In this document: positions 25,793 to 34,059 of the stretch, piece by piece | How positions within the stretch are numbered: the first letter of the stretch is position 1 | Layout of the letters: every line of letters begins with the position of its first letter | From: Vallitalea okinawensis | GTDB lineage: Bacteria > Bacillota > Clostridia > Lachnospirales > PQDH01 | Direction of reading: 5' to 3' | DNA length: 64,000 nucleotides | NCBI RefSeq assembly: GCF_002964605.1 | Contig: NZ_PQDH01000001.1 | Span: 310,001-374,000, forward strand | Notes under the pieces: model-generated | What the model saw: the letters and a program-made list of their open reading frames with translations, nothing else | What the model was told of the DNA's origin: nothing | The model's database searches: none | Translations under genes and position numbers: made by a program

Positions 25793-27139
25793 TTATAAAC
25801 CATAAATAAATGATGCTACATTAAAGTAAATAAGTAGAGAGCAAGCATCTACAATAGTTGTAATCAGCGGACTAGCCATCAATGCTGGGTCAAGTCGACA
25901 TTTCTTAGCAACAATTGGAAGCATACCACCTACGAGGGCAGCAAAAATGATCGTACAGATCATAGTAAAATTAACTGTCATAGCTATTCTGAGATTACCA
26001 GCATAGGAACCAAAGAAAAATATACGAGCAAAATTCATTAGTGCTAATGGTACTGCAACAACAAAGCTAACTCTTAATTCCTTCATGAAAACGCGGAACA
26101 AATCACTGAAGTCTACCTCTCCAAGAGTTAAACTACGTATGACAAGTGTGGAGGACTGAGCACCAACATTACCAGAAGTACCTGTTAACATGGTCATGAA
26201 TACGACTAAATCTGTAATCGCTGCAGTTACGTCAATATATGCTTCATTAATGATTTGTGTGAATGTTGCCGACACCATCAACACGGCTAGCCAAACAATC
26301 CTTCTCTTAGCAAGCTTAAAAGTCGATGCATCTAAGTAATCTTCCTCATCAGGTTCCAAAGCCGCCATTCTTTGGAAGTCTTCTTCATTTTCTTCTTGAA
26401 TAACATCCACAACGTCATCGATAGTGATAATACCTACCAAACGCTGTTCTTTATCAACAACAGGCATGGATAAAAAGTCATACTTTTTTATGGTGTCTGC
26501 TATTTCTTCCTGATCATCTCCAGTATGTGCAAAAATAATGTCTGTTTCCATGATATTGTTTAAGATCTCATCAGGCTTAGCTAGGACTAAATCTCTTAAA
26601 GATACAAGTCCTTCTAATATACGTTTATGATCAATGACGTAGCAGGTATAGATGGTTTCCTTATCAACACCAATCTTTCGTATACGTTCAATAGCCTCAG
26701 CCACGGTCATTTCTTTTTTCAGATCTACAAATTCAATGGTCATTAGACTTCCAGCTGAATCTTCCGGATAATTAAGGAATTGATTAATTAACCTTCTCTC
26801 AGTTTCAGTGGCATTTTTGAGAATTTTTTTTACGACGTTAGCAGGAACTTCTTCAATTAAGTCAATCATATCGTCAAAAAATAGCTCATCTATTAAGTCA
26901 TCAAGTTCTTCATCATTAACAAGGGTACATAATTCAGCCTGTTTCTCAGTAGATAAAAACGAAAAAACATCAGAAGCCATTTCTTTCTGTAGTAACCTAA
27001 ATGCGAGTAAGGAGGATTTCGGGTTATCTACTTCGTCGATAAATTCGGCTACATCAGCCTCTTGCATCCCTTCCAAAATAGCTTTTAATTCTGTAAAACG
27101 ACGTTCTTCTAATAAATCTTCAAGAACATTTACATCCAT
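25793..27139 (-). CDS. mgtE: Magnesium transporter MgtE
   Basis: A 448-residue Mg2+ channel/transporter: an acidic N domain (1-130), a CBS pair (about 135-255, with LVSLRDLVLA and LVGIITIDDVVDVI), and five C-terminal helices with the pore helix motif TGTSGNVGAQSS near 330. The CBS and N domains close the channel at high cytosolic Mg2+. The start at 27139 follows GGAGGG with 7 nt spacing. No M-box riboswitch was found in front of it, but a small proline-containing reading frame lies in its leader. Confidence 0.95.
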   Translation of the reverse strand: MDVNVLEDLLEERRFTELKAILEGMQEADVAEFIDEVDNPKSSLLAFRLLQKEMASDVFSFLSTEKQAELCTLVNDEELDDLIDELFFDDMIDLIEEVPANVVKKILKNATETERRLINQFLNYPEDSAGSLMTIEFVDLKKEMTVAEAIERIRKIGVDKETIYTCYVIDHKRILEGLVSLRDLVLAKPDEILNNIMETDIIFAHTGDDQEEIADTIKKYDFLSMPVVDKEQRLVGIITIDDVVDVIQEENEEDFQRMAALEPDEEDYLDASTFKLAKRRIVWLAVLMVSATFTQIINEAYIDVTAAITDLVVFMTMLTGTSGNVGAQSSTLVIRSLTLGEVDFSDLFRVFMKELRVSFVVAVPLALMNFARIFFFGSYAGNLRIAMTVNFTMICTIIFAALVGGMLPIVAKKCRLDPALMASPLITTIVDACSLLIYFNVASFIYGL

Positions 27140-27577
27140 GGCATTCCCTCCTTCAATTGTCAAGCTTCTGTTAAGAACCATTTTTATGTGTGGAAATTAT
27201 GGCTGTATTAAGTAAGTTCACCTAAATACTTTTTATAGCTTAACCTAATATCGCAACAAAATTTCCATAGTATTATGAGTTTCTATATAAAAATTTGTGA
27301 TTTTCTTATCTTTTAATTCATAAGCATCTGTGATAAAATGAAAACTATGGGCTTATTTTTATAATGGCACATAAAAATATTTCTTAAAGGCTTGTTTGGT
27401 TTTATCATACGCCTCCTTCGAGCCTTATGTTACAATAAATAACATAGTATTTGGTAACTTGGACATTCCAAAAACCAGATTAATTATAACAATATATTGG
27501 CAAAATAACAATAGCAAAATACATTGGCGTAAGAAAATATAAACAGAAATTATTATTATAAAAGGGAGGGATTCTTA
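27140..27577. other. Divergent intergenic region mgtE / sdaAB
   Basis: On the minus strand a possible 31-codon leader ORF lies at 27408-27313. A nested palindrome TGGT-aac-TTGGA-cat-TCCAA-aa-ACCA occupies 27452-27477 and could be an operator serving either gene. A 6-bp inverted repeat AAGGCT/AGCCTT encloses 27387-27425. No confident -35/-10 pair for sdaAB is visible, and no M-box landmark such as ACTGCC is seen. Confidence 0.4.
27313..27408 (-). CDS. Possible leader peptide upstream of mgtE
   Basis: A 31-codon frame starting MIKPNKPLRN, preceded by GAAGGAGG only 3-4 nt before its ATG. It contains three prolines in its first 21 residues (KPNKPL and NKPIV). In enterobacteria, proline codons in the mgtL leader sense conditions linked to Mg2+. 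The resemblance is only conceptual, and the short ribosome-site spacing is a weakness. It may be chance. Confidence 0.25.
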   Translation of the reverse strand: MIKPNKPLRNIFMCHYKNKPIVFILSQMLMN

Positions 27578-28252
27578 ATGACTTCCTATAGTGTTTTTGA
27601 TTTGATTGGTCCAGTCATGGTAGGTCCATCAAGCTCTCATACTGCAGGTGCAAATCGAATTGGGTATATAAGTAAGCATATTGTAGGCGAAGAAATAGAA
27701 GATGTCACTTTTTATCTTCATGGCTCCTTTGCCAAAACCCACAAAGGTCATGGAACTGATAAAGCACTTTTAGCTGGCATATTAGGCTGCTTACCTGATG
27801 ATGAAAAGATACGCGATGCGTTTGAATTGGCCGACCAGGAAGGTTTGACCTATCATTTTGAAGAGATTGACCTTGGTGATGTACATCCTAATACTACTAA
27901 AATAGTTGCCAAAACCAAGACAAATCATACATGGACCATTATAGGCTCAAGTATTGGTGGTGGCAAAATCAAGATAACCAGTATTAATAATATGGAAGTA
28001 GATTTTGATGGTGAATTCACAACGCTTATTACTGATCATACAGATTGTCCAGGTATAGTTTCAAGAATTACTAAAATATTGTCTGATTATCACATTAATA
28101 TCGCTTTCATGAAACTTTTCAGAGAAGTAAAAGGGCGAGAAGCCTTATTAATTATTGAAACTGACGAAGATATTCCACGTGCTGCTGCTGATGAATTAGA
28201 AAAAATTGAAGCCATCCACAGTTCAAAGATAATTCCAAAGTGTAATATTTAG
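27578..28252 (+). CDS. sdaAB: L-serine dehydratase, iron-sulfur-dependent, beta subunit
   Basis: A 224-residue subunit of the anaerobic-type [4Fe-4S] L-serine dehydratase that converts serine to pyruvate and ammonia. The N-terminal VFDLIGPVMVGPSSSHTAG block is characteristic; a C-terminal ACT domain (about 145-224) starts TLITDHTDCPGIVSRITKIL. GGGAGGG lies 7 nt before the ATG. sdaAA follows after 25 nt, forming the two-subunit operon typical of Firmicutes; other bacteria fuse both parts. Confidence 0.95.
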   Translation: MTSYSVFDLIGPVMVGPSSSHTAGANRIGYISKHIVGEEIEDVTFYLHGSFAKTHKGHGTDKALLAGILGCLPDDEKIRDAFELADQEGLTYHFEEIDLGDVHPNTTKIVAKTKTNHTWTIIGSSIGGGKIKITSINNMEVDFDGEFTTLITDHTDCPGIVSRITKILSDYHINIAFMKLFREVKGREALLIIETDEDIPRAAADELEKIEAIHSSKIIPKCNI

Positions 28253-28277
28253 ACTTGAAAGTCCAGGAGGATAAGTT

Positions 28278-29156
28278 ATGGGTTTTTTTACTGGAAAAGA
28301 GCTACTAGAGTTATGTCAAAATAATAAGTATCAAATCTATGATGCTACTATTGAATATGAGAATGAAAAAACAGGTATTGCAAAAGAAGCTATTTTAGAA
28401 CGTATGATGATTAACCTAAAAATCATGAAAGAGGCTGCTACAAGAGCTTTTTCTGAAGAAATAGGTGGAAAAATAATCGGTGGTGAGAGTAGAAAACTCC
28501 GAGAGCGTTATGAAAATACTAAGCCTGTATGCGGTAATACTATGGCACGTGCAGTTTCTTATGCTCTAAGTACCATGGAAGTTAACGCGTCTATGGGTAA
28601 AATTGTTGCTGCGCCAACTGCTGGTTCCTGCGGCGTCATTCCTGCTGTGTTCTTAAGCTTATCAGAAAGCCACCAGATATCAGATGAGCTTCTCTTAAAA
28701 GGTTTGTTTACAACCAGCGGTGTAGGTATTGTCATTGCTAATAATGCTACTTTATCCGGTGCACAAGGTGGTTGTCAAGCTGAGGTAGGTTCTGCCTCTG
28801 CAATGGCTGCTGCTGGTGTTGTTGAAATGATGGGTGGTACACCTGAACAAGCTCTACATGCCGCTGCTATAGCTTTAAAGAATTTGATGGGCTTGGTCTG
28901 TGATCCAATTGCCGGTTTAGTAGAAGCACCTTGTACAAAAAGGAATGCAATAGGCACTTCTAATGCTCTCATTTCAGCTGAAATGGCTTTAGCAGGTATT
29001 ACAAGTGTTGTTCCCTTTGATGAAGTGGTTGAAGCTATGTACAAAGTAGGTTTATCCATGCCATGTTCCTTGCGTGAAACATCACTTGGTGGCGTTGCTG
29101 CAACACCGACTGCCAAAAAAATAGAAAAAGAGATATTTGGATACAATATCACCTAA
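28278..29156 (+). CDS. sdaAA: L-serine dehydratase, iron-sulfur-dependent, alpha subunit
   Basis: The 292-residue catalytic subunit. Conserved cysteines for the oxygen-sensitive Fe-S cluster are seen in VCGNTMARA, GSCGVIPAVF, LVCDPIAGLVEAPC and the C-terminal PCSLRETSLGG. It functions with SdaAB encoded just upstream. SD AGGAGG precedes the ATG. The operon ends in a strong hairpin that overlaps the end of the convergent histidine kinase gene. Confidence 0.95.
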   Translation: MGFFTGKELLELCQNNKYQIYDATIEYENEKTGIAKEAILERMMINLKIMKEAATRAFSEEIGGKIIGGESRKLRERYENTKPVCGNTMARAVSYALSTMEVNASMGKIVAAPTAGSCGVIPAVFLSLSESHQISDELLLKGLFTTSGVGIVIANNATLSGAQGGCQAEVGSASAMAAAGVVEMMGGTPEQALHAAAIALKNLMGLVCDPIAGLVEAPCTKRNAIGTSNALISAEMALAGITSVVPFDEVVEAMYKVGLSMPCSLRETSLGGVAATPTAKKIEKEIFGYNIT

Positions 29157-29177
29157 TTTTTATCATATGGTTTGCTA

Positions 29178-29208
29178 AGAGGCAAGGGATTGTTAATCCC
29201 TTGCCTCT
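29178..29208. terminator. Bidirectional terminator overlapping the kinase stop codon
   Basis: A perfect 13-bp stem AGAGGCAAGGGAT/ATCCCTTGCCTCT with a 5-nt loop. The kinase stop codon (29195-29193) lies in the loop, and its last four codons form one arm, so the two convergent genes share one hairpin partly inside coding sequence. Confidence 0.85.
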
Positions 29209-30587
29209 ATTAAATCAAGCTGCTTCTTGAATTGAATAATAACTTCTGTACCGCTACCGATAATGCTATTAACCTTGATTTCCCCACTATGTCGATCGAC
29301 AATGGACTTGGCAATGCTCAGTCCTAAACCATTGCCCCCTTTCTCTTTATTCCTTGATGATTCAGCTCTATAAAACCGATCAAAAATATACGGAATATCT
29401 TCTTCGCAAATACCTATCCCCTTATCTTGTATCGTTATGTTCACAAACTCTTCACTACCCGTTAATGTAACATATATGTTGTTTCTATCTTCAGTATACT
29501 TGAGTGCATTATCCATGATGATGCGAAGGAGTTGTTTTAGTAATTTGATGTCTCCTAAAATTGTATGACCTGCTTGAATATTTTCAATAATGGGATGTTC
29601 TTCATCAACTAATCTTGTTTCATGAACAATAGCATTTAATAGTTGACTCATGTCAACATCACCAAATTCCATTTGATAAGTATCATTATCATACCTTGCT
29701 AATAGTAATAATTTTTCAATCAATTCCTTCATGCCTTCTGTCTCATTTCTAATTGCTTCAATGGACTCATCTAAAACAGCTTCATCTTTTTTACCCCATC
29801 GTGCTAAAAGATCAATGTATCCTTGGATAACTGTAATAGGGGTTCTAAGTTCATGAGAAGAATCCGATACAAACCTTTTTTGCTGTTCAAAGGATTGTTC
29901 CAACCTATCTAACATCTCATTAATGGTAATGGATAAACGCCTTAACTCATCATCAGGTCCATCAACAGCTAACCTCATATTAAGTTGATGGATATTAATA
30001 TCTCTTGTCATAGATGTAATTTCTTTTATTGGTGATAACATCTTTCTACTAATATAAAAACCTACAATAATAGCGAGAAGAATTCCTATGACATCCACAA
30101 CATTTAGCACGTTCTCCATAAATTCTATTATCATTTTTTCTGTTTCAAATGAAGAGACAACTAGTAAATCAATATCCCCGAATCTCTCTGAATTAACTTT
30201 ACCACTCATTGATATATAGTCCTCATAATCTTTTACTTCATAATAATATGTAAAAAACAATTTATTAGACAAAAATATAGGTGTCCCGTTATGGAAAATT
30301 GCGACATAGATATCTTCATTCACTATATTAGATTTTATATGGCTTTCTTCTATACCTTCAATGCTATCGCCTGTTAAGAAATCTTTAATAAGTTTATAGT
30401 TTGTTTCAACAGTTTTGTACTCATTATTATAAACTAGAGCTTCTACAGTCATGTTAAAAACAAGACGTATGAATATTAACAGAAGAACAATCAATATCGT
30501 AAAAGCTGCAGTAATCCTCATGGATATTGAAAAAGTATATTTTCTTTGCTTTCTTATCTTTCTCTTACGTTTATTCTTTAATAACAT
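29193..30587 (-). CDS. Sensor histidine kinase (OmpR-partner, HAMP type)
   Basis: A 464-residue membrane kinase: TM1 about 24-46, an extracellular sensor region of about 110 residues, TM2 about 158-180, HAMP 181-232, phosphoacceptor His245 in SDSSHELRTP, N box DNALKYTED, G1 DKGIGI and G2 GGNGLGLSIA. The layout resembles ArlS/CssS-type kinases; the signal is unknown. ATG at 30587 (GAGGTG 6 nt upstream) overlaps the response-regulator gene by 17 bp, so translation is coupled. Confidence 0.92.
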   Translation of the reverse strand: MLLKNKRKRKIRKQRKYTFSISMRITAAFTILIVLLLIFIRLVFNMTVEALVYNNEYKTVETNYKLIKDFLTGDSIEGIEESHIKSNIVNEDIYVAIFHNGTPIFLSNKLFFTYYYEVKDYEDYISMSGKVNSERFGDIDLLVVSSFETEKMIIEFMENVLNVVDVIGILLAIIVGFYISRKMLSPIKEITSMTRDINIHQLNMRLAVDGPDDELRRLSITINEMLDRLEQSFEQQKRFVSDSSHELRTPITVIQGYIDLLARWGKKDEAVLDESIEAIRNETEGMKELIEKLLLLARYDNDTYQMEFGDVDMSQLLNAIVHETRLVDEEHPIIENIQAGHTILGDIKLLKQLLRIIMDNALKYTEDRNNIYVTLTGSEEFVNITIQDKGIGICEEDIPYIFDRFYRAESSRNKEKGGNGLGLSIAKSIVDRHSGEIKVNSIIGSGTEVIIQFKKQLDLIEARD

Positions 30588-31254
30588 AGCCGACACCTCT
30601 GACGGTATGGATATATTTATCTTCAGCAACATCATCAATCTTAGACCTCAAATATCGAATATAAACATCGACAACATTAGTTTCGCCAAAATAATCATAA
30701 CCCCATACCTCATTCAATATTTTATCTCTACCAAGTACTATGTTTTTATTTTCTAGTAATAACTTAAGTAATTCAAATTCTTTATTTGTTAAATCAATCT
30801 TAGAGTCATCGAGTAAAACTTCATAGGTCTGCCAATTAAGTTTAAGCTCCTTAGCACTTAATTCATTACTCTCTTCACTTTTATTGTGTTTATTATCACA
30901 CCACTTCAAAAGCCTTCTGATCCTTGCAAGCAACTCTTCAATGGCAAAAGGCTTCGTTAAATAATCATGTGCTCCCATTTCAAGACCTTGTACACGATCC
31001 ATGATTTCATCTTTAGCACTAACCATAATAATTGGGATGTCAGATTCCTTTCTTATGCGTCGACAAACCTCCATACCATTAACTCCCGGTAACATAATAT
31101 CCAGTAAAATAAGATCATAATTGGCATGATGAAATTTATCTAAACCGTTTCGCCCATCATAGGCAATATCAACATCGTACCCTTCATATTTCAATTCAAG
31201 CTCTATAAAACGAGCAATCTGCTTCTCATCTTCAATAATAAGAACTCTCTCCAC
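30571..31254 (-). CDS. OmpR family response regulator
   Basis: A 227-residue regulator with a receiver domain (phosphoacceptor D52 in LLDIMLP, S79, K101) and a C-terminal winged helix (VLLDDSKIDLTNKEFELLKLL, ending VRGVGYVIKE). It acts with the overlapping kinase gene. The start is GTG at 31254 with GGAGGT 6 nt before. The 500-bp region upstream carries a tandem array of the structured repeat. Target genes are not evident. Confidence 0.93.
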   Translation of the reverse strand: MERVLIIEDEKQIARFIELELKYEGYDVDIAYDGRNGLDKFHHANYDLILLDIMLPGVNGMEVCRRIRKESDIPIIMVSAKDEIMDRVQGLEMGAHDYLTKPFAIEELLARIRRLLKWCDNKHNKSEESNELSAKELKLNWQTYEVLLDDSKIDLTNKEFELLKLLLENKNIVLGRDKILNEVWGYDYFGETNVVDVYIRYLRSKIDDVAEDKYIHTVRGVGYVIKE

Positions 31255-31384
31255 AGCTCCACCTCCATATATATTAAGGAAGTTCCTTATAATCCATTAC
31301 TTAAACAATTTTAATAATTTAATATACTTATATTAACACTTTTCAATTAAGAAAAGAATTAAAATCCCATTAAACTTTATAGAA

Positions 31385-31437
31385 AACTGTATAAGGCATG
31401 GGCGTCTTCCCTGCTGGCATAATAGTATCCATCTGGA
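31385..31437 (+). repeat. Structured repeat, copy B (3' half)
   Basis: CTGTATAAGGCATGGGCGTC aligns with CTGTCTAAGACATGGACGAC of copy A and continues through CCCTGCTGGCATAATAGTA to the end of the element. The 5' half is missing or unrecognisable. Confidence 0.6.
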
Positions 31438-31459
31438 ATACTTATCTCTAACTATCCAC

Positions 31460-31551
31460 CCCCGAAAGCTTATAAGGTGGACTATGGACGACGAAGCCCA
31501 GCTGTATAGACATCTACATCTTCCCTACTGGCATGTTAGTACTTATCTTGA
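31460..31551 (+). repeat. Structured repeat, copy C (shortened)
   Basis: The 5' arm AAGCTTATAAGGTGGACTAT is conserved, but about 15-18 nt containing the first inner hairpin are deleted, and the 3' arm has decayed (TTAGTACTTATCTT). The CCAG/CTGG inner stem remains. Confidence 0.6.
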
Positions 31552-31573
31552 ATATTTATCTGTGTCTATCCAA

Positions 31574-31688
31574 GACCGAAAGCTTATAAGGGGTACTATG
31601 GAGTAGCGAACCATGGACGGTGAGCCCAGCTGTAAGAACAGGACGTTCTTCCCTGCTGGCGTAATAGTACCCCTTATCAGCTTGACCC
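31574..31688 (+). repeat. Structured repeat, copy D (complete)
   Basis: The outer stem 31580-31599 with 31664-31683 has 19 of 20 positions paired. Relative to copy A, GGTTCTAT/ATAGAACC has become GGTACTAT/ATAGTACC, and CTGGC/GCCAG has become CCAGC/GCTGG, each changed on both arms. The tip AAGAAC/GTTCTT is a perfect 6-bp stem. Confidence 0.85.
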
Positions 31689-31714
31689 CAACGCGATATC
31701 TATGATTTCAAGGT

Positions 31715-31746
31715 TAAAAAAAGACCCTAGCATAAGCTAAAGTCTT
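31715..31746 (-). terminator. Terminator of the lacI-araB-CBM9-like operon
   Basis: The hairpin AAGACTTTAGC/GCTAGGGTCTT (one 2x2 internal loop, 4-nt loop) is followed by a run of T residues on the minus strand. Confidence 0.88.
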
Positions 31747-31767
31747 CCTCATAATCTTTTCATAATT

Positions 31768-32379
31768 TTACTCAAATACAATTTCCCCAAAACATTCAGG
31801 TCGATGAAAATTAATCTCATGGGTTGCATTCCATGCGGAATACTCATCCTCACCATTCTTTCTTCGATCAATGCGATAAAGATTCCCCTTCCATGAGGTT
31901 CCACTGCTAATCGCCTGATCCGTTAATTCATCTAATGGTATCTCCATTTCCACTACCCAATGGTCATCACTGACCTTCGCCACACTCTTAATAACTTGAT
32001 CCACCCTAGCAAACCCTCTTACCTTACCACCATGATTGTGTATAGCATAATGCAACACCGTGTTAAGAGGACTTACTTCTATTTCTATGTATTGCTTCAA
32101 CTCTCCTGTAGCATCAATAAATATTTCTACAACTTCTTCATTATAAATAGGATCATTATAATTGGTCATAACAGCGTTAATTTCATCATCGATACAACTA
32201 AAGACCACATAAAGTGATTCCTTCGTATAACACATTTTTGCTATTGTTCTTTGTAACGGTTTATTACCCGTCGCAGTCTCCACTAATTCTAAAGACTCCA
32301 TGCTTTTCCATGGTTCTTTATTAAGATTGCCATCTAATGTAATAGGTTCTTCACTAAAGTGGCATAAATAAGTTTTCAA
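31768..32379 (-). CDS. Carbohydrate-binding family 9-like protein
   Basis: A 203-residue cytoplasmic protein. ITLDGNLNKEPWKSMESLEL near the N-terminus and the later YIEIEVSPLNTVLHY, WVVEMEIPLDEL and WKGNLYRIDR segments match CBM9-like/DOMON-like beta-sandwich proteins that bind sugars. There is no signal peptide and no catalytic domain, so it may be a sugar sensor, chaperone or chemistry-assisting partner. It is the last gene of a three-gene operon, 6 nt after a ribulokinase-type kinase. Function otherwise unknown. Confidence 0.75.
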   Translation of the reverse strand: MKTYLCHFSEEPITLDGNLNKEPWKSMESLELVETATGNKPLQRTIAKMCYTKESLYVVFSCIDDEINAVMTNYNDPIYNEEVVEIFIDATGELKQYIEIEVSPLNTVLHYAIHNHGGKVRGFARVDQVIKSVAKVSDDHWVVEMEIPLDELTDQAISSGTSWKGNLYRIDRRKNGEDEYSAWNATHEINFHRPECFGEIVFE

Positions 32380-32385
32380 ATAGAA

Positions 32386-34059
32386 CTAACTCCTTTGCCC
32401 TAATTTTATTCTTTTAAGCTTTTTCATAATATTGTTTTCTCCCTGTCCAAAATAATCATGGAGAATTCTGTATTCAGCATATAAATCATTGTAGATTTCT
32501 TGATTAGCAGGAATCGGACGATAAACAGTATCTTTAAGTCGAGCCATTTTATCAACAGCTTCTTCTAAAGAGCCATAGCCCCCTTTTTCTTTACCAGCTG
32601 CTACTGCTCCAAATATACATGAACCTAAAGCTACAGGTTGTTCGCTATCACAAATTCTAATTTCTTTTCCCGTAACATCTGCATAAGTTTGCATCATTAA
32701 AGCATTCTTTCCTGCTATTCCACCAGATGCATATAATTCATTTATAAGTATACCATTATTCTCAAATTGGTCAATAATTACTTTTGTCCCATATGCTGTT
32801 GCTTCAATGAGGGCTCGATAAATTTCTTCTGGCTTAGTCGTTAACGTACATCCAAGAATCAAACCGGTTAAATCGGAATCGTCGAGAATAGATCGGTTTC
32901 CGTTCCACCAGTCAAGTGCTAATAAGCCGCTTTCCCCTACTTTAAGCTTTGAAGCCTTATCTGTAAGAAGCTGATGGATATCCATGTTCTTCTCTTTAGC
33001 TTCATCCATATATTTTGAAGGTACACAATTTTTTACAAACCAATTAAAATGATCACCAACACATGCTTGACCTGCTTCATAACCAAACATTCCTGGTAAG
33101 ATACCATCTTCAACAATCCCACCAATTCCTGGGATAATTTTTTCTTCTTTGCTAACAACCATGTGACAAGTAGACGTCCCCATGATCAATAGCATTTGAC
33201 CTTCTTTATTAATGCCAGCAGCAGGAACTGCAACGTGTGCATCGATATTGGCAACAGCAACAGCTGTACCTTTTTTCAATCCAGTTAAAGCAGCCCCTTC
33301 TTCATTGATATAGCCTGCACAATCACCAAGTGAATAAATATCCCTACTCAATTTATCATCAACGAAACCATCAAGTCTTTCATCTAAAGCTTTAAAAAAC
33401 TCATTAGAGGGATAACCCATCTTTTTATTCCACAGTCCCTTATAACCAGCTTGACAGGAACTTCTTTTTTCCTCACCTGTTAGTTTAAGAACAATCCAAT
33501 CTCCAGCTTCGATAAAACGATCTGTTGCTTCATAAACTTCGGGTGATTCATCTAAAATTTGCATTACCTTAGGAGCCAGCCATTCTGAAGATACCTTCCC
33601 GCCGTAATAGTCTAAAAAGGCTTCACCTCTTTCACTAGCTATAGCATTCAATCGGTCAGCTTGCTTCTGTGCAGCATGGTGCTTCCACTTTTTTACGTAG
33701 ACATGGGGTTCTTCTCTAAACTCTTCTTGACGTGTTAATGGGTTCCCCTCTTTATCTATAGGTAAAATTGTGCAGGCAGTGAAATCCACTCCAACACCAA
33801 TAATATCTTCAGCGTGAACCCCAGTTTTCTCCATAACACCTTTCGTCACAACTTTTAGACAATGCAAATAATCTTCTGGATGTTGAATAGCCCAATCTGG
33901 TGGTAGTTGTACACCCGTTTCTAATAAAGTTTCTTCCATAATCCCATGTGGATATGGACATTCAACACTATCAATTTCAGCACCACTAATAACATCAACT
34001 AGCAAAGCTCTACAAGAACCTGATCCATAATCAATTCCTAATGTATATTTCTTACTCAT
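32386..34059 (-). CDS. araB: Ribulokinase-type FGGY kinase
   Basis: A 557-residue FGGY-family sugar kinase; length and the start YTLGIDYGSGSCRALLVD, VGVDFTACTILPID, IEAGDWIVLKLTG and YASGGIAGKNALMMQTYADV fit AraB ribulokinase, which phosphorylates L-ribulose at C5. No araA or araD is in the window, so substrate specificity for L-ribulose is likely but not proven. The ATG follows the upstream lacI stop codon without a gap, so the two are translationally coupled. Confidence 0.85.
   Translation of the reverse strand: MSKKYTLGIDYGSGSCRALLVDVISGAEIDSVECPYPHGIMEETLLETGVQLPPDWAIQHPEDYLHCLKVVTKGVMEKTGVHAEDIIGVGVDFTACTILPIDKEGNPLTRQEEFREEPHVYVKKWKHHAAQKQADRLNAIASERGEAFLDYYGGKVSSEWLAPKVMQILDESPEVYEATDRFIEAGDWIVLKLTGEEKRSSCQAGYKGLWNKKMGYPSNEFFKALDERLDGFVDDKLSRDIYSLGDCAGYINEEGAALTGLKKGTAVAVANIDAHVAVPAAGINKEGQMLLIMGTSTCHMVVSKEEKIIPGIGGIVEDGILPGMFGYEAGQACVGDHFNWFVKNCVPSKYMDEAKEKNMDIHQLLTDKASKLKVGESGLLALDWWNGNRSILDDSDLTGLILGCTLTTKPEEIYRALIEATAYGTKVIIDQFENNGILINELYASGGIAGKNALMMQTYADVTGKEIRICDSEQPVALGSCIFGAVAAGKEKGGYGSLEEAVDKMARLKDTVYRPIPANQEIYNDLYAEYRILHDYFGQGENNIMKKLKRIKLGQRS

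Larger units (their letters stand above)
31255..31767. other. Gene-free region carrying the tandem structured-repeat array
   Basis: It holds repeat copies B (31385-31437, 3' half), C (31460-31551, shortened) and D (31574-31688, complete), spaced about 114 and 127 bp apart, then the terminator of the CBM9-like gene. The response-regulator promoter should lie at 31265-31380, an AT-rich stretch without a clear consensus pair. Confidence 0.7.

Noticed and set aside
26808-27215. 135-codon frame opposite mgtE
   Set aside because: Shadow of the acidic mgtE coding sequence (Ser-rich antisense translation) with no ribosome site.
27140-27480. M-box (Mg2+) riboswitch before mgtE
   Set aside because: Only a short TTTAGGTGAAC stretch recalls the M-box; the ACTGCC core and the terminator/antiterminator pair are missing.
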